In this document: positions 46,126 to 56,043 of the stretch, piece by piece
Layout: each line of letters opens with the position of its first letter
Numbering within the stretch: the first letter of the stretch is position 1
Source of the DNA: an uncultured Paracoccaceae bacterium
GTDB taxonomy: Bacteria; Pseudomonadota; Alphaproteobacteria; Rhodobacterales; Rhodobacteraceae
Assembly (NCBI GenBank): GCA_947501355.1
Contig: CANMVA010000001.1
Span: forward strand, 1,759,492-1,823,491
Direction of reading: 5' to 3'
Length of the DNA: 64,000 nt
Translations under genes and position numbers: made by a program
The notes under the pieces: model-generated
The model's database searches: none
What the model was told of the DNA's origin: nothing
What the model saw: only the letters and a program-made list of their open reading frames with translations

Positions 46126-48213
46126 TTACTCCGCCGCGATCTTGATGACCGGCTCCATCTCGGCCAGATCGGCGTCGCTGAGGTGACATTTGATCTGGTG
46201 ACCTTCGGCAAGCTGGCGCACTGGCGGCACCTCTTTCTCGCAAAGCCCACCTGAGACCTTGGACTTCCAGTTGCAGCGCGTCTGGAACGGGCAGCCGGGG
46301 GGCGGGTTCATAGCCGAGGGGATATCGCCTTCGAGGACGATGTGCTTTTTCTCGACGGAGGTATCGGCGATCGGGACCGCTGAGAGCAGCGCCTCGGTAT
46401 AGGGGTGATAGGGGGGCGAGAAGACCTGATCGGTTGTCCCCAGTTCCACCACATGGCCCAGATACATCACCATGACGCGGTCGCTGAGATAGCGCACGAT
46501 GGAAAGATCATGGGAGATGAAGAGCAGCGTGGTCTTATGCTCGCGCTGGATCTCCATCAGCAGGTCGGTGACGGCGGCTTGCACCGACACATCGAGGGCC
46601 GAGACAGGCTCGTCTGCGACCACGATGCGCGCGTCACCGGCGAAGGCGCGGGCGATGCCGACGCGTTGCTTTTGCCCGCCGGAAAGTTGGCGCGGCATGC
46701 GGTCGGCAAAGGCGCGGGGCAGTTTCACCAGATCGAGCAGTTGCAGCATCCGGTCGCGGCGTTCGTCATCGTTCTTGCCGATGCCAAACAGCTCCAGCGC
46801 GCGCATGATCTGACGGCCTACGGTCATCGAGGGGTTCAGCGTGTCGAACGGGTTCTGGAAGACCATCTGCACGTCGGCCACGGTCTTGGTGTCGCGTTCT
46901 TGAATGGGCGTCGACTCAATCGACTTGTTGTCCAGCGTGATTGAACCTTCCGTTGCTGTTTCCAGCCCCATCAGCACTTTTGCGAATGTTGATTTGCCGC
47001 AACCGGATTCGCCGACAATGGCGAGGGTTTCCGATTCGCGGGCCTCGAAACTCAGCGTCTCATTGGCTTTGACGACCTTCTTGGAGCCGCCCCCGAAGAG
47101 CGCATTGGCCGCGACCTCGTAGTATTTCTTGAGGTTGTCCATTTTCAGGACGACATCGCCAACCTCGCCCTTTTCCTTGGTCTCGGCCAGTTCCATCGGA
47201 GCGGCCCAGTCGATTTCCTTGAACTTCACGCAACGCGAGGCGTGGCGGTCATTGCCGGTGACTTTCTCCATCTTGATGTCGCCCTGATCGCAGCGGCCTG
47301 CCTCGAAATAGTCGCAGCGGGGGCCGAAGTTGCACCCCTGAGGCCGCTCATGAGGCAGGGGGAAGTTGCCGGGGATGGCCACCAGCGGGCGCGCGTTCTT
47401 GTCGGCGCCGGGCAGCGGGATCGAGCGGAAGAGCGCTTGGGTATAGGGGTGCTGCATCTCGTCGAAGACATCCTCGATGGAGCCGGTCTCCACCGCTTCG
47501 CCGGAATACATCACGCAAAGCCGGTCGCAGGTCTCCAGCACGAGGCCGAGGTTGTGGCTGATGAAGAGCATCGAGGTGCCGTATTTCTTGCCGAGGTCTT
47601 TGACCAGCTCGACCACAGCGGCTTCAACGGTCACGTCAAGCGCGGTGGTGGGCTCATCAAGGATCAGCAGGGAAGGGTTCGCCATCAGCGCCATGGCGAT
47701 CACGATGCGCTGTTGCTGACCGCCAGAGAGCTGGTGCGGGTAGCTGTCGAGCATCCGCTTCGGGTCGGGCAGGCGCACATCGGTGACAACTTCAAGCGCG
47801 CGATCATAGGCTTCTTTTTCGCCCACGCCTTCGTGGATCATCGGGACTTCCATGAGCTGGCGCCCGATCTTCATCGCGGGGTTCAGGGACGCCATCGGCT
47901 CCTGATAGATCATCGCGATCTCAGAGCCGCGGATGTCGCGCAGCTCTTCCGCGCTCATCTCGTTCAGGTCGCGGCCTTTGAACTTGATGGAGCCGCCGAC
48001 GATGCGGCCGTTCACGCCGAGGTCCTGCATGACGCCCAGCGCCACGGTGGATTTGCCGCAACCGGATTCGCCCACAAGGCCCATGGCCTCGCCGGGTTGG
48101 ACGGTGCAGGAGAAATCCATCACGGCGGGGATTTCGCGCAGACGGGTGAAGAAGGAGATGGACAGCTGGTCAATCTCAAGGATCGGGCCGTCGTATTTTT
48201 CTTTTTGTGCCAT
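46126..48213 (-). CDS. Dipeptide/oligopeptide ABC transporter, fused double ATPase
   Basis: A 695-residue fusion of two DppD/DppF-like ATPases that power peptide uptake. Half one: Walker A GESGCGKST, signature LSGGQQQR, Walker B LLILDEPTTALD, then an oligopeptide C-terminal cysteine motif (GCNFGPRCDYFEAGRCDQGD). Half two: GESGCGKST, LSGGQKQR, IVVADEPVSALD and a final GCPFQTRCNWKS. Both halves look active. Last gene of the operon with substrate-binding protein, two permeases and a small membrane protein. Confidence 0.94.
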   Translation of the reverse strand: MAQKEKYDGPILEIDQLSISFFTRLREIPAVMDFSCTVQPGEAMGLVGESGCGKSTVALGVMQDLGVNGRIVGGSIKFKGRDLNEMSAEELRDIRGSEIAMIYQEPMASLNPAMKIGRQLMEVPMIHEGVGEKEAYDRALEVVTDVRLPDPKRMLDSYPHQLSGGQQQRIVIAMALMANPSLLILDEPTTALDVTVEAAVVELVKDLGKKYGTSMLFISHNLGLVLETCDRLCVMYSGEAVETGSIEDVFDEMQHPYTQALFRSIPLPGADKNARPLVAIPGNFPLPHERPQGCNFGPRCDYFEAGRCDQGDIKMEKVTGNDRHASRCVKFKEIDWAAPMELAETKEKGEVGDVVLKMDNLKKYYEVAANALFGGGSKKVVKANETLSFEARESETLAIVGESGCGKSTFAKVLMGLETATEGSITLDNKSIESTPIQERDTKTVADVQMVFQNPFDTLNPSMTVGRQIMRALELFGIGKNDDERRDRMLQLLDLVKLPRAFADRMPRQLSGGQKQRVGIARAFAGDARIVVADEPVSALDVSVQAAVTDLLMEIQREHKTTLLFISHDLSIVRYLSDRVMVMYLGHVVELGTTDQVFSPPYHPYTEALLSAVPIADTSVEKKHIVLEGDIPSAMNPPPGCPFQTRCNWKSKVSGGLCEKEVPPVRQLAEGHQIKCHLSDADLAEMEPVIKIAAE

Positions 48214-48214
48214 T

Positions 48215-48457
48215 CTAAGCTCCGAGAATTTCTACTGTTGCTCCAAGAGCAAAAGACAAAGCTGAAACACCTGAGAATAGAGCAGCTCGTCGGTTAAAGC
48301 GGCTACTCTTTTCGGCCCAAGCGCGCTCCGCGCTGCCGTCGCCGCCCCATTTTATGACAAAGGCATCTTCTGGAAGGGACACTTTGGCACTTTGGAACCA
48401 AAAGACCGATGCAACAAAGGCTGTCGCTATACCAAGCGCGTTGAGAAAAGATCCCAT
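48215..48457 (-). CDS. Small membrane protein inside the peptide-transporter operon (80 aa)
   Basis: An 80-residue protein with two hydrophobic segments (about 4-22 and 57-78) separated by a charged, Trp-containing loop (DAFVIKWGGDGSAERAWAEKS). ATG at 48457 follows TGAGGGAT; a TTG at 48463 is in frame. It overlaps the DppC-like permease stop region and ends one base before the ATPase gene, so it is co-transcribed. Not a standard component of peptide ABC importers; function unknown. Confidence 0.72.
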   Translation of the reverse strand: MGSFLNALGIATAFVASVFWFQSAKVSLPEDAFVIKWGGDGSAERAWAEKSSRFNRRAALFSGVSALSFALGATVEILGA

Positions 48458-48459
48458 GA

Positions 48460-49623
48460 TCAATCCCTCAGGCTTTCTTCACGCAGGCCGTCGGCCAGCA
48501 GGTTCAGACCCAGCACCAGCGTCAGCAGGGCGAATGCGGGCGGCAGGGCAGGGTGCAGGTAGATCGACAGGAGCTTGCGGCCCTCGTTAATCGTGCTGCC
48601 CCAGTCCGGGGATTCAGGGCTAAGGCCAAGGCCGAAGAAGCCCAAGGTGCCCAGAAGGATCGTGGTGTAGCCGATGCGCAGGCAGAAATCGACGATCAGG
48701 GGCCCGCGTGCATTGGGCAGGATTTCCCACAGCATGATATACCAGGGACCTTCGCCACGGGTCTGGGCGGCGGCCACGTAGTCGCGGGTTTTGATGTCCA
48801 TCGCGAGGCCGCGCACGATCCGGAAGACCGTGGGCGAGTTCACGAAGACCACCGACACGAAGACCACCAGCAGGTTTGCCGGGAAGCTGATGATGCCCAG
48901 CGGATCCGCGTTCCAAGCGATGCCCAGATAAAGCCATGCGCCGATCACCAGCACGAAGGCCAGATACATGTTGCGCTTGGCGGGCTGCGTGTAGAAGCGC
49001 GAGTTCATCAGGATCACCATGAAGACGATGGGGAAGATGAACAGCACGCCTGCCATATAGACTGGGATGCCAGTGGCGACGATTTCCGGTGTCACCAGCA
49101 AATAGAACAGCAGGATCACCGGGAAGGCAAGGATCAGGTTGGCGAGGAAGCTGAGGAACGTGTCCAGCTTGCCGCCGTAATAGCCTGCGGGCAGGCCCAG
49201 TGTGATGCCCACCATGAACGCAAAGAGCGTGGCGAAGGGCGCGATTTTGACGACCTCCCAGCTGCCTTTGACCATGCGGGTAAAGACGTCCCGGCCAAGG
49301 TTATCACCGCCCAGAAGGTAGTAGTTATAGACGCCTTCTTCATCGAGGAAGGTGCCCGGCACCTTGTTCTTCATCGAGGCGAATTGCTGCAAGCCGTCAT
49401 GGGTGATGATCATTCCCATGGCGCCAAAGACAGCCGTGAAGACCCAGAACATCACCAGCGCAAAGCCGATCATGCCGATGGTCGAGTCAAAGAGTTTTCC
49501 GTAAAGCCCCAGCTTGCGCTTGTAGACAATCGAGGCTGCGAACAGGACGATCAGAGCGATCCACACAGGGGTGAACTGACCGATGATGCGGATGAGAATC
49601 TCACCCCAGCTAAGCGGTTCCAT
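48460..49623 (-). CDS. Peptide ABC transporter permease (DppC-like)
   Basis: A 387-residue inner-membrane permease. Several hydrophobic segments, with an extra N-terminal membrane region and a long periplasmic loop (about 70-110), and the EAA-type cytoplasmic loop DYVAAAQTRGEGPWYIMLWEILPNARGPL that contacts the ATPase. C-terminal SPESPDWGSTINEG is the DppC mark. ATG at 49623 is 10 bases downstream of the DppB-like stop. Confidence 0.92.
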   Translation of the reverse strand: MEPLSWGEILIRIIGQFTPVWIALIVLFAASIVYKRKLGLYGKLFDSTIGMIGFALVMFWVFTAVFGAMGMIITHDGLQQFASMKNKVPGTFLDEEGVYNYYLLGGDNLGRDVFTRMVKGSWEVVKIAPFATLFAFMVGITLGLPAGYYGGKLDTFLSFLANLILAFPVILLFYLLVTPEIVATGIPVYMAGVLFIFPIVFMVILMNSRFYTQPAKRNMYLAFVLVIGAWLYLGIAWNADPLGIISFPANLLVVFVSVVFVNSPTVFRIVRGLAMDIKTRDYVAAAQTRGEGPWYIMLWEILPNARGPLIVDFCLRIGYTTILLGTLGFFGLGLSPESPDWGSTINEGRKLLSIYLHPALPPAFALLTLVLGLNLLADGLREESLRD

Positions 49624-49633
49624 AATATTCCCC

Positions 49634-50680
49634 TTACGTGACGCTGATGCGCGGGTTGAGATAGACGTAGCCGATATCGGAGATCAGCTGCGTTGTCAGA
49701 ACCACGACGACCGAGACGACCGAGACCCCCAGAAGAAGCTCGATATCGTTGTTGCCTGCGGCCTGGACGAGGGTCCAGCCGAAGCCCTTGTAGTTGAAGA
49801 GCGTCTCGACGATGACGACGCCATTCAGCAGCCAGGGGAACTGCAACATGATCACGGTGAAGGGGGCGATGAGCGCGTTGCGCAGCGCATGCTTGAGGAC
49901 GATGTTGCCGAAGCTGACGCCCTTGAGGCGCGCGGTGCGGATGTATTGCGCGGTCATGACTTCTGTCATGGAGGCCCGCGTCATCCGCGCAATGTAACCC
50001 ATGCCGTAAAGTGCGATGGTCAGCACTGGCAGGGTGAAGTTTGCGAAGGTGATGTCATCCATCGCTGATGTGGCGGTGCCTTTGAACCATTTCAGGCCCA
50101 CGGCGGAGGATGAAAACACCGCGATGAAGATCACGCCGGAGACGTATTCCGGTGTCGCGGTGGACAGGATGGAGACGGTGGAGAGCGACCGGTCGGTGCG
50201 CGAGCCTTCACGCATGCCAGCCAGAACACCGATAATCAGCGCGCCGGGGACCATGACCATCATCACCCAGAACATCAGTTTGCCCGTCAGGCCAAGCCGC
50301 GTGCTGATGATGCTGCCGACATCGTCCTTGAAGACCGAGGACTGGCCCCAATCGCCTTGCAGGATGCCGCAGAAGGTGGGCGCGTCTTCGGGGGCCATGC
50401 CCTGATCGATGCAGCGGCCCCGAACGGTGCCGTCCGTGCCTTCGATCACATATCCCGGCAGCACGCCCAGCCATTGCCCGTATTTGACGGGCAGCGGTTG
50501 CGTATAGCCACGGTTGGCCAGCCAACTAGTGACGGCGTCGTCACTCATCCGCTGGTTCACCTCGGATTTGGCGAGCTTCTCAAGATTTGGTGCCAGGTTC
50601 GTCAGAAAGAAGACGATAAATGTCAGGCAGATCGCCGTGAGGATCATCACCCCCAAGCGGCGTAAAATAAATAGTCCCAT
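49634..50680 (-). CDS. Peptide ABC transporter permease (DppB-like)
   Basis: A 348-residue permease with six membrane segments. N-terminal FILRRLGVMILTAICLTFIVFFLTN is the family start, and the EAA loop is YIRTARLKGVSFGNIVLKHALRNALI. A periplasmic domain (about 45-125) follows the first segment. It pairs with the DppC-like protein to form the pore. Preceded by a strong hairpin separating it from the binding-protein gene. Confidence 0.93.
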   Translation of the reverse strand: MGLFILRRLGVMILTAICLTFIVFFLTNLAPNLEKLAKSEVNQRMSDDAVTSWLANRGYTQPLPVKYGQWLGVLPGYVIEGTDGTVRGRCIDQGMAPEDAPTFCGILQGDWGQSSVFKDDVGSIISTRLGLTGKLMFWVMMVMVPGALIIGVLAGMREGSRTDRSLSTVSILSTATPEYVSGVIFIAVFSSSAVGLKWFKGTATSAMDDITFANFTLPVLTIALYGMGYIARMTRASMTEVMTAQYIRTARLKGVSFGNIVLKHALRNALIAPFTVIMLQFPWLLNGVVIVETLFNYKGFGWTLVQAAGNNDIELLLGVSVVSVVVVLTTQLISDIGYVYLNPRISVT

Positions 50681-50752
50681 AGTGACCCCTGTTGGTCGGC
50701 TGGTTGCGGCCCGTGCACCTTTTGAGGTGTCTGCTACGGCCTTTGACTGGCA

Positions 50753-50782
50753 AACGGGCCGCCCGGTGAGGGGCGGCCCGTT
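50753..50782 (-). terminator. Strong hairpin between binding protein and permease genes
   Basis: An 11-base perfect stem, AACGGGCCGCC (50753-50763) with GGCGGCCCGTT (50772-50782), nine bases after the stop of the binding-protein gene. Weak T run on the minus strand, so it likely acts as a partial terminator or mRNA stabiliser giving more binding protein than permease. Confidence 0.65.
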
Positions 50783-50790
50783 CTAAGATG

Positions 50791-52464
50791 TTAGGCTTTG
50801 ACAGACCATTTATAGATCTGCGGCAGATAGGCGATATGCATATCCGTGCCGGTCAGCGAGCCATTGTTGTGGCGGTAGAGCGAGCGCCAGTAGGGTTGGA
50901 TCGTCACGCCTTCCTCGGCCATGATCGCTTGCAGTTTGCCCATCACTTCGCGGCGCGCATCGGCATCCGCGATGGAGTTGGCTTCGGCCAGCAGGCTGTC
51001 GAACTCGGCGTTGGAGAAACCGGATTCGTTCCAGGCTTCGCCCGAGCGGTAGGCCAGAGCGAGGATCTGAGTGCCCAGTGGGCGATGGTTCCAGTTCGTG
51101 GAGCTGAACGGATACTTGACCCAGTCATTCCAGAAGGTGGAGCCGGGCAGGATCGTCCGCTTCACGTTGATGCCTGCATCGCGCAGCTGCGCGGCCACCG
51201 CATCGGTGGTGTTCTTGCGCCAGTCATCGTCGATCGACATCAGCTCGTGCTCGAAATCGGCCATGCCGGCTTCTTCCATGAGCGCCTTTGCTTTGGCCGG
51301 ATCGTAGGGCAGGCGGCCCACGCTGTCGTCATATTCCGGGTGCACTGGACCGACATGCTGGTTGTCAGCGGCCACACCGCGGCTGGCGTAGCCCAGCTCA
51401 AGGCAGACCTGGTTGTCGACAGCCATGGCCAGCGCCTGACGGACGCGCTTGTCCGCATAGGGCTGCATGCCGTCCACTTCGGCTTGCTGGTTCGGGCGGA
51501 TCGCGATGGTCGCGCCGGAGACCACTTCGGACTGTTCCCAGCCGATCGCGTTGAAGATGTCGATGAAGTCGCCCACGGTTTCGTAGATGACGTCAACTTC
51601 TTCGGCCTCGGCGGCGGCAACCCAAGCCGACGGATCGGTGCCGTAGTCGATATATTCGATCTTATCGAGGTAGAAGCCGCCTTCTTCAAAGGCGGTGTCG
51701 CCCCACCATTCATGCTCGCCACGTTCGATGATGGCTTTCACGCCAACCTCGTTCTGGGTGACGACCATCGGGCCGGTGCCGACAAGCGTCGACAGGTCCG
51801 CGGCGGGGTCATAATTGGCGTGCACAACGGCCGCCGGGTAATCGGCAAAGCCCGGAATGATCGTGATGTCGGGGGCAGGCAGGGTCAGTTTGACGGTGCT
51901 GGCATCCACAACCTCAATCGCGCCTTCGATGGCCTGATTGGTGTCATTGTCGATCAGCGTCGCCATGCGACCGGCCATCGAGTTGCCTTCGACGGTCTTG
52001 TCACACCAGCCGGTGATCACGCGGGCCACGTCTTCTGCGGTGAAGTCATCGCCGTTGTTCCACTTGACGCCCTGACGGACGTTCAGAGTGTATTCGGTGG
52101 CGTCGTCATTGACGTCCCAGCTTTCCAGCAGCATGCCGCGGAAGGAGCCGTCGGAATTGTATTCGACGAGATATTCGATTGTGCCGGCCGTGACATAGGC
52201 CATCTGGGTCCAGTCATAGGTGCGCGGGTCTTTGTGGGCGCGCACTTCCATTTGCATGCGGGCCATCCCGCCTTTCTGGGCGTGCCCAGCCGCGCGGGCC
52301 GGGGCGTTCATGCCGATCACAGCATAGGCGGCAGCCGAGCTTGCGCCAAGTGCGGTCGCGCGGGTCAGGAATTCACGGCGGTCCATCAGACCGGCTTTGA
52401 ATTCGTCCGCATAAAGCGACACGGCATGGTGCAATGGCTTACCATTTACGGTGGGGTGCGTCAT
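50791..52464 (-). CDS. Peptide ABC transporter substrate-binding protein
   Basis: A 557-residue periplasmic binding protein of the SBP_bac_5 (DppA/OppA) family. The N-terminus has an unusually long pre-region and then a twin-arginine-like export signal, [22 protein letters not shown], indicating Tat export. Family segments include [18 protein letters not shown] and [12 protein letters not shown] at 52464 has AGGGAGA upstream. First gene of the transporter operon. Ligand could be peptides or another opine-like solute; not determinable here. Confidence 0.9.
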   Translation of the reverse strand: MTHPTVNGKPLHHAVSLYADEFKAGLMDRREFLTRATALGASSAAAYAVIGMNAPARAAGHAQKGGMARMQMEVRAHKDPRTYDWTQMAYVTAGTIEYLVEYNSDGSFRGMLLESWDVNDDATEYTLNVRQGVKWNNGDDFTAEDVARVITGWCDKTVEGNSMAGRMATLIDNDTNQAIEGAIEVVDASTVKLTLPAPDITIIPGFADYPAAVVHANYDPAADLSTLVGTGPMVVTQNEVGVKAIIERGEHEWWGDTAFEEGGFYLDKIEYIDYGTDPSAWVAAAEAEEVDVIYETVGDFIDIFNAIGWEQSEVVSGATIAIRPNQQAEVDGMQPYADKRVRQALAMAVDNQVCLELGYASRGVAADNQHVGPVHPEYDDSVGRLPYDPAKAKALMEEAGMADFEHELMSIDDDWRKNTTDAVAAQLRDAGINVKRTILPGSTFWNDWVKYPFSSTNWNHRPLGTQILALAYRSGEAWNESGFSNAEFDSLLAEANSIADADARREVMGKLQAIMAEEGVTIQPYWRSLYRHNNGSLTGTDMHIAYLPQIYKWSVKA

Positions 52465-52625
52465 TCTGTTCTCCCTGTGACACATTTTGTTTTTTGTGGA
52501 TTGAGCGGAGGCAAAGGCGCTTTCTGCGAAGCGTGAACCTCTAGACAAGTGCTGAGTGGTAGCAGTCTCTCCAATCCGGCCCGCGCATGACGCACGATAA
52601 TTTAACGGGCGTCAACGGTCGCTTT

Positions 52626-52675
52626 CGTCATTTCAAATAACAAAACCGACATTGTGCTAGAACAAAAGCGACATT
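52626..52675. promoter_or_regulatory. Direct-repeat array, candidate AraC-family operator
   Basis: CGTCATT (52626-52632), CGACATT (52647-52653) and CGACATT (52669-52675) spaced 21 and 22 bases, two helical turns apart. The last two share the wider AAAA[C/G]CGACATT context. Helically phased direct repeats are the usual operator form of AraC-type activators. Confidence 0.5.
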
Positions 52676-52754
52676 TGGGGGCCTGTCAACTCGATGGTAA
52701 ACAGGCAGCAGGGGTCTGACACTCAGGTTTGCAGGGAACTACGGCGCGTGTCCG

Positions 52755-52789
52755 GCCTGATAATATGCTAGAATAACATGTTATCAGGC
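52755..52789. repeat. Inverted repeat near the AraC gene end
   Basis: GCCTGATAA (52755-52763) and TTATCAGGC (52781-52789) are perfect arms around 17 A+T-rich bases that include a 12-base palindrome ATAACATGTTAT. No T run on the minus strand, so an operator is as likely as a terminator for the AraC gene. Confidence 0.5.
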
Positions 52790-52817
52790 ATGTCAGGGTT
52801 TCATGATCGCATCGCGC

Positions 52818-53612
52818 CTAAGCGGCGTTGCGGAACGCGCTGGGTGTGGTGCCGGTCTGCGCCTGAAAACTGCGTGTGAAATAGGCCGCCGAGTTGAAGC
52901 CAAGGGATTCCGAGACGGCTTTGATCGTCATGCTGGTATCGGTCAGCCGGCGGCGCGCGGCGTGGGTCACGCGTTCGGTCAGAACTTCCAGCGCGGACAT
53001 CGCGCAGCAGGTCTGGGTCGAGCGTGTCAGATGCGTCGGCGTGACCTCAAGGGCTGCGGCATAGGCTTCAACATTGAGACCATCGCCGATGCGTTGCTCG
53101 ATCATATCGCAATAGCGCGCGACCAGCCGTTCGGCGGCGTCGGGTTTTGTGGCTTCGGGCAGGTTCCGCTCCAGCCACACGCTGATCAGGCCTGCGTGGA
53201 AGCGCGCAGCCCGGCTATGGGCAGGGCGGTCGCTGACCAGTTCGCGTTGCAGGTTGTCCAGAAGGCCGGTGAGTTCCGACTGCCCCGGCACATTGGCCAC
53301 GCGGATTTGCTGGGGGGTTGCGGGCAGGGTCATCAGTGGGTCAGACGGCAGGGTGACCGCCAGCCCGTAGCATTGCGGCCCCAACTCGATCGAATGCATG
53401 GTCTTGGCAGGCAGGAACACCGCATTGCTGGGCCCAAAGCCGCGCATCTTGCCAGCGATCACCATGCGGCCCTGACCACGGGTGATCCAGTAGAGGATCG
53501 GGTCTTTGCAGGAATGGAGCGTGTCCATGCGCCAACTGCCGCCGCGCTGCATCTGCGCCAGCGTTTTCATCTCGATTGTGTCGATCGGAGAGTAGTCAGT
53601 TTGCATTAGCAT
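52818..53612 (-). CDS. AraC-family transcriptional regulator
   Basis: A 264-residue regulator with an N-terminal cupin-like sensing part (SCKDPILYWITRGQGRMVIAG) and a C-terminal double helix-turn-helix (LNVEAYAAALEVTPTHLTRSTQ and MTIKAVSESLGFNSAAYFTRSFQAQTGTTPSAFR). ATG at 53612 follows AGAGGGT; the frame extends to 53645 without a better site. It lies directly upstream of the peptide-transporter operon on the same strand and may control it through the repeat array between them. Confidence 0.88.
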   Translation of the reverse strand: MLMQTDYSPIDTIEMKTLAQMQRGGSWRMDTLHSCKDPILYWITRGQGRMVIAGKMRGFGPSNAVFLPAKTMHSIELGPQCYGLAVTLPSDPLMTLPATPQQIRVANVPGQSELTGLLDNLQRELVSDRPAHSRAARFHAGLISVWLERNLPEATKPDAAERLVARYCDMIEQRIGDGLNVEAYAAALEVTPTHLTRSTQTCCAMSALEVLTERVTHAARRRLTDTSMTIKAVSESLGFNSAAYFTRSFQAQTGTTPSAFRNAA

Positions 53613-53691
53613 GGTTTTACCCTCTGGATGGATTTGTGCAACCATCGCAGCGGAATATGGCCCAATTAGGGCAGCAATTGTGTGAAATTGG

Positions 53692-54573
53692 TTAGCGCAG
53701 CGTTAAGGCGCGCCAGTCGCGCATACGCGCGCGGAACCAGGTGCGCTGGCGTTTTGCGAACTGCCGTGTGGCCGTTTTTGCGGCTTGGGTTGCCTCCTCC
53801 AACGACATGTTGTGTTCGAGATGCGCGATCAGCTCGGGCGCGCCAATGGCTTTGGAGGATAAAAGCGACGGGTTCCAGTCTGGCAGCATCGCGCGTGCTT
53901 CGTCCAACGCGCCTGCCGCGATCATCTGGTCAAACCGCCGGTCGATGCGGTCCGACAGCCAGTCACGGTCGGCGTCCAGGAGAATCGGTTGGGCTTGCGC
54001 GAGGGGTAAAAGCGGGGTCGGGGTCGCGTCTTGCCAACTGGCCAGACCGCGCCCGGTTGTCGCTTGCACTTCCCATGCGCGCTGGACGCGCATCGGGTTG
54101 CGTTGGTCGATCCTCGACAGCGTGTCGGGATCAAGCGCCGGGAGCAGTGTCTCGAACCCGTCTTCGGCCACGATCCGGTCTGCCTTTGCGCGAATGTTGG
54201 GAGGTGTTGCCGGGATATCGGCAAGGCCCTCGGTCAGCGCGGTAAAGTAGAGCCCGGTTCCACCCACGATGATCGGGCGCTCTTTGTCGTTCAGAAACGG
54301 TGTTACATCGCGCAACCAATGACCAACCGAGTAATCGCCGTTGTAAGGAATATGGCCATATAGCGCGTGCGACGCCCGAGAGAGTTCAGCCTCATCGGGC
54401 CGTGCTGTCAGGATGCGCCAGCCGTCAAAGACCTGTAGCGCGTCGGCATTGATGATGACACCGCCTTGCGCCTCGGCAATCTTCAACGCCAGCGCGGATT
54501 TGCCTGACGCGGTCGGTCCGGCAATCAAAACCGGCCGCTCTGGCGAAAGCTGCGATATGTCCATCAGCGCCAT
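53692..54573 (-). CDS. miaA: tRNA dimethylallyltransferase
   Basis: A 293-residue enzyme adding a dimethylallyl group to A37 of tRNAs reading UNN codons. P-loop [12 protein letters not shown] near the N-terminus, [37 protein letters not shown] and the C-terminal [13 protein letters not shown] are family marks. ATG at 54573 (MALMDISQ) is chosen, with ATG 54564 also possible; the frame to 54675 is intergenic. Divergent from pyrH. Confidence 0.93.
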   Translation of the reverse strand: MALMDISQLSPERPVLIAGPTASGKSALALKIAEAQGGVIINADALQVFDGWRILTARPDEAELSRASHALYGHIPYNGDYSVGHWLRDVTPFLNDKERPIIVGGTGLYFTALTEGLADIPATPPNIRAKADRIVAEDGFETLLPALDPDTLSRIDQRNPMRVQRAWEVQATTGRGLASWQDATPTPLLPLAQAQPILLDADRDWLSDRIDRRFDQMIAAGALDEARAMLPDWNPSLLSSKAIGAPELIAHLEHNMSLEEATQAAKTATRQFAKRQRTWFRARMRDWRALTLR

Positions 54574-54668
54574 GCGTGATTTATCCGCGCGAAGTCCGCG
54601 TCTCCCGTTGAACCTGCGCGCCTTTTGCGACATTTTACGCAGAACGCAAAGCAGATGGGACATTTGCC

Positions 54669-55397
54669 ATGACATCCACCCCCTCCGACCCGAAATTCAA
54701 ACGCGTGATGCTCAAGATTTCAGGGGAGGCGTTGATGGGGGACCAGGGCTTCGGTCTGCACCCGCCCACGGTCGAGCGGATCGCGGCGGAGGTCAAATCG
54801 GTGCATGATCTGGGTGTCGAGATCTGCATGGTGATCGGTGGCGGCAACATCTTCCGCGGTCTGCAAGGCTCGGCGCAGGGGATGGAGCGGACGACGGCGG
54901 ATTATATGGGCATGTTGGCGACGGTGATGAACGCGCTTGCGATGCAGTCGGCGCTCGAAGGGCTGGGCGTCTTTACACGCGTGATCAGCGCTATCCCGAT
55001 GGATCAGGTCTGCGAGCCTTACATTCGCCGCCGCGCCGTGCGGCATCTGGAGAAAGCCCGCGTCGTGATTTTTGCAGCAGGCACGGGCAACCCCTATTTT
55101 ACCACGGACACTGCCGCGACGCTGCGGGCCAATGAAATGGCCTGCGAGGCGATCTTCAAAGGGACCAAGGTGGATGGGGTTTATGACAAGGATCCGGTCA
55201 AGCACGATGATGCTGTGCGCTATGACAAAGTGACCTATGACGAGGTGCTGCAAAAGCATCTGGGCGTGATGGATGCCAGCGCCATTGCGCTGGCGCGCGA
55301 CAACAACAAACCGATCATCGTCTTCTCGCTGGATGAGCCGGGTGGCTTTGCCGGTATTCTGGCCGGGGAAGGCACCTATACAACCGTTCATGGTTAA
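54669..55397 (+). CDS. pyrH: Uridylate kinase
   Basis: A 242-residue UMP kinase of the amino-acid-kinase fold. [10 protein letters not shown] at the N-terminus, [29 protein letters not shown] and [12 protein letters not shown] are diagnostic. It starts the conserved run pyrH-frr-uppS-cdsA-dxr-rseP-bamA-skp-fabZ-lpxA. ATG at 54669. Confidence 0.97.
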   Translation: MTSTPSDPKFKRVMLKISGEALMGDQGFGLHPPTVERIAAEVKSVHDLGVEICMVIGGGNIFRGLQGSAQGMERTTADYMGMLATVMNALAMQSALEGLGVFTRVISAIPMDQVCEPYIRRRAVRHLEKARVVIFAAGTGNPYFTTDTAATLRANEMACEAIFKGTKVDGVYDKDPVKHDDAVRYDKVTYDEVLQKHLGVMDASAIALARDNNKPIIVFSLDEPGGFAGILAGEGTYTTVHG

Positions 55398-55452
55398 CGA
55401 TATAGATAGCAAAAGCCGGTAAACGGCGACCAATTCAGGACCGAGTGGGATC

Positions 55453-56016
55453 ATGGCAGACGATTTTGAAATAGACACCGACGATCTGGAGCGCCGGATG
55501 GACGGGGCAATCGCCTCTTTGCGCACGGAATTTGCCTCTTTGCGGACAGGGCGCGCATCGGCTTCGATGCTGGAGCCGGTGATGGTGGAGGCGTATGGGC
55601 AAAAGACCCCCATTAACCAGGTTGGCACCGTGAACGTGCCGGAGCCGCGGATGGTCACGGTGAATGTCTGGGACAAATCCATGGTGAATGCCGTGGAAAA
55701 AGCGATCCGGGAAAGCGGGCTGGGGATCAATCCGCAGCTTAATGGCACGATCATCATGCTGCCGATCCCTGAGTTGAACGAGGAACGCCGCCGCGATCTG
55801 ACCAAGGTTGCTGCGCAGTATTCGGAAAGCGCGCGCGTCTCGATCCGGAACATCCGTCGCGACGGGATGGACCAGATCAAGAAAGCCAAAGCCGATGGGA
55901 TGTCCGAGGACGATCAGAAGCTCTGGGAAGGCGAGGTTCAGGAACTGACCGACCGCTTTATCAAGCAGGTTGATGAGCAGCTTGAAACCAAACAAGCCGA
56001 GATCATGCAGGTTTAA
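55453..56016 (+). CDS. frr: Ribosome recycling factor
   Basis: A 187-residue RRF that, with EF-G, splits post-termination ribosomes. [23 protein letters not shown], the [17 protein letters not shown] stretch and the C-terminal helical [21 protein letters not shown] are typical. It follows pyrH by 55 bases in the conserved order. Confidence 0.97.
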   Translation: MADDFEIDTDDLERRMDGAIASLRTEFASLRTGRASASMLEPVMVEAYGQKTPINQVGTVNVPEPRMVTVNVWDKSMVNAVEKAIRESGLGINPQLNGTIIMLPIPELNEERRRDLTKVAAQYSESARVSIRNIRRDGMDQIKKAKADGMSEDDQKLWEGEVQELTDRFIKQVDEQLETKQAEIMQV

Positions 56017-56043
56017 CGGCTTCGCGCTGGAAAGGGCCTGACG

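Larger units (their letters stand above)
52465..52817. other. Regulatory region between the AraC gene and the transporter operon
   Basis: A 353-base gap without a gene. It holds a three-copy direct-repeat array (52626-52675) and a 9-base inverted repeat (52755-52789), both upstream of the binding-protein gene and downstream of the AraC gene on the minus strand. No confident -35/-10 pair was found. Confidence 0.6.

Noticed and set aside
50788-52536. Open frame of about 580 codons antisense to the peptide-binding protein gene
   Set aside because: It is the GC-rich codon mirror of a clear SBP_bac_5 gene; its translation is His/Val/Asp-rich with no family motif or ribosome site.
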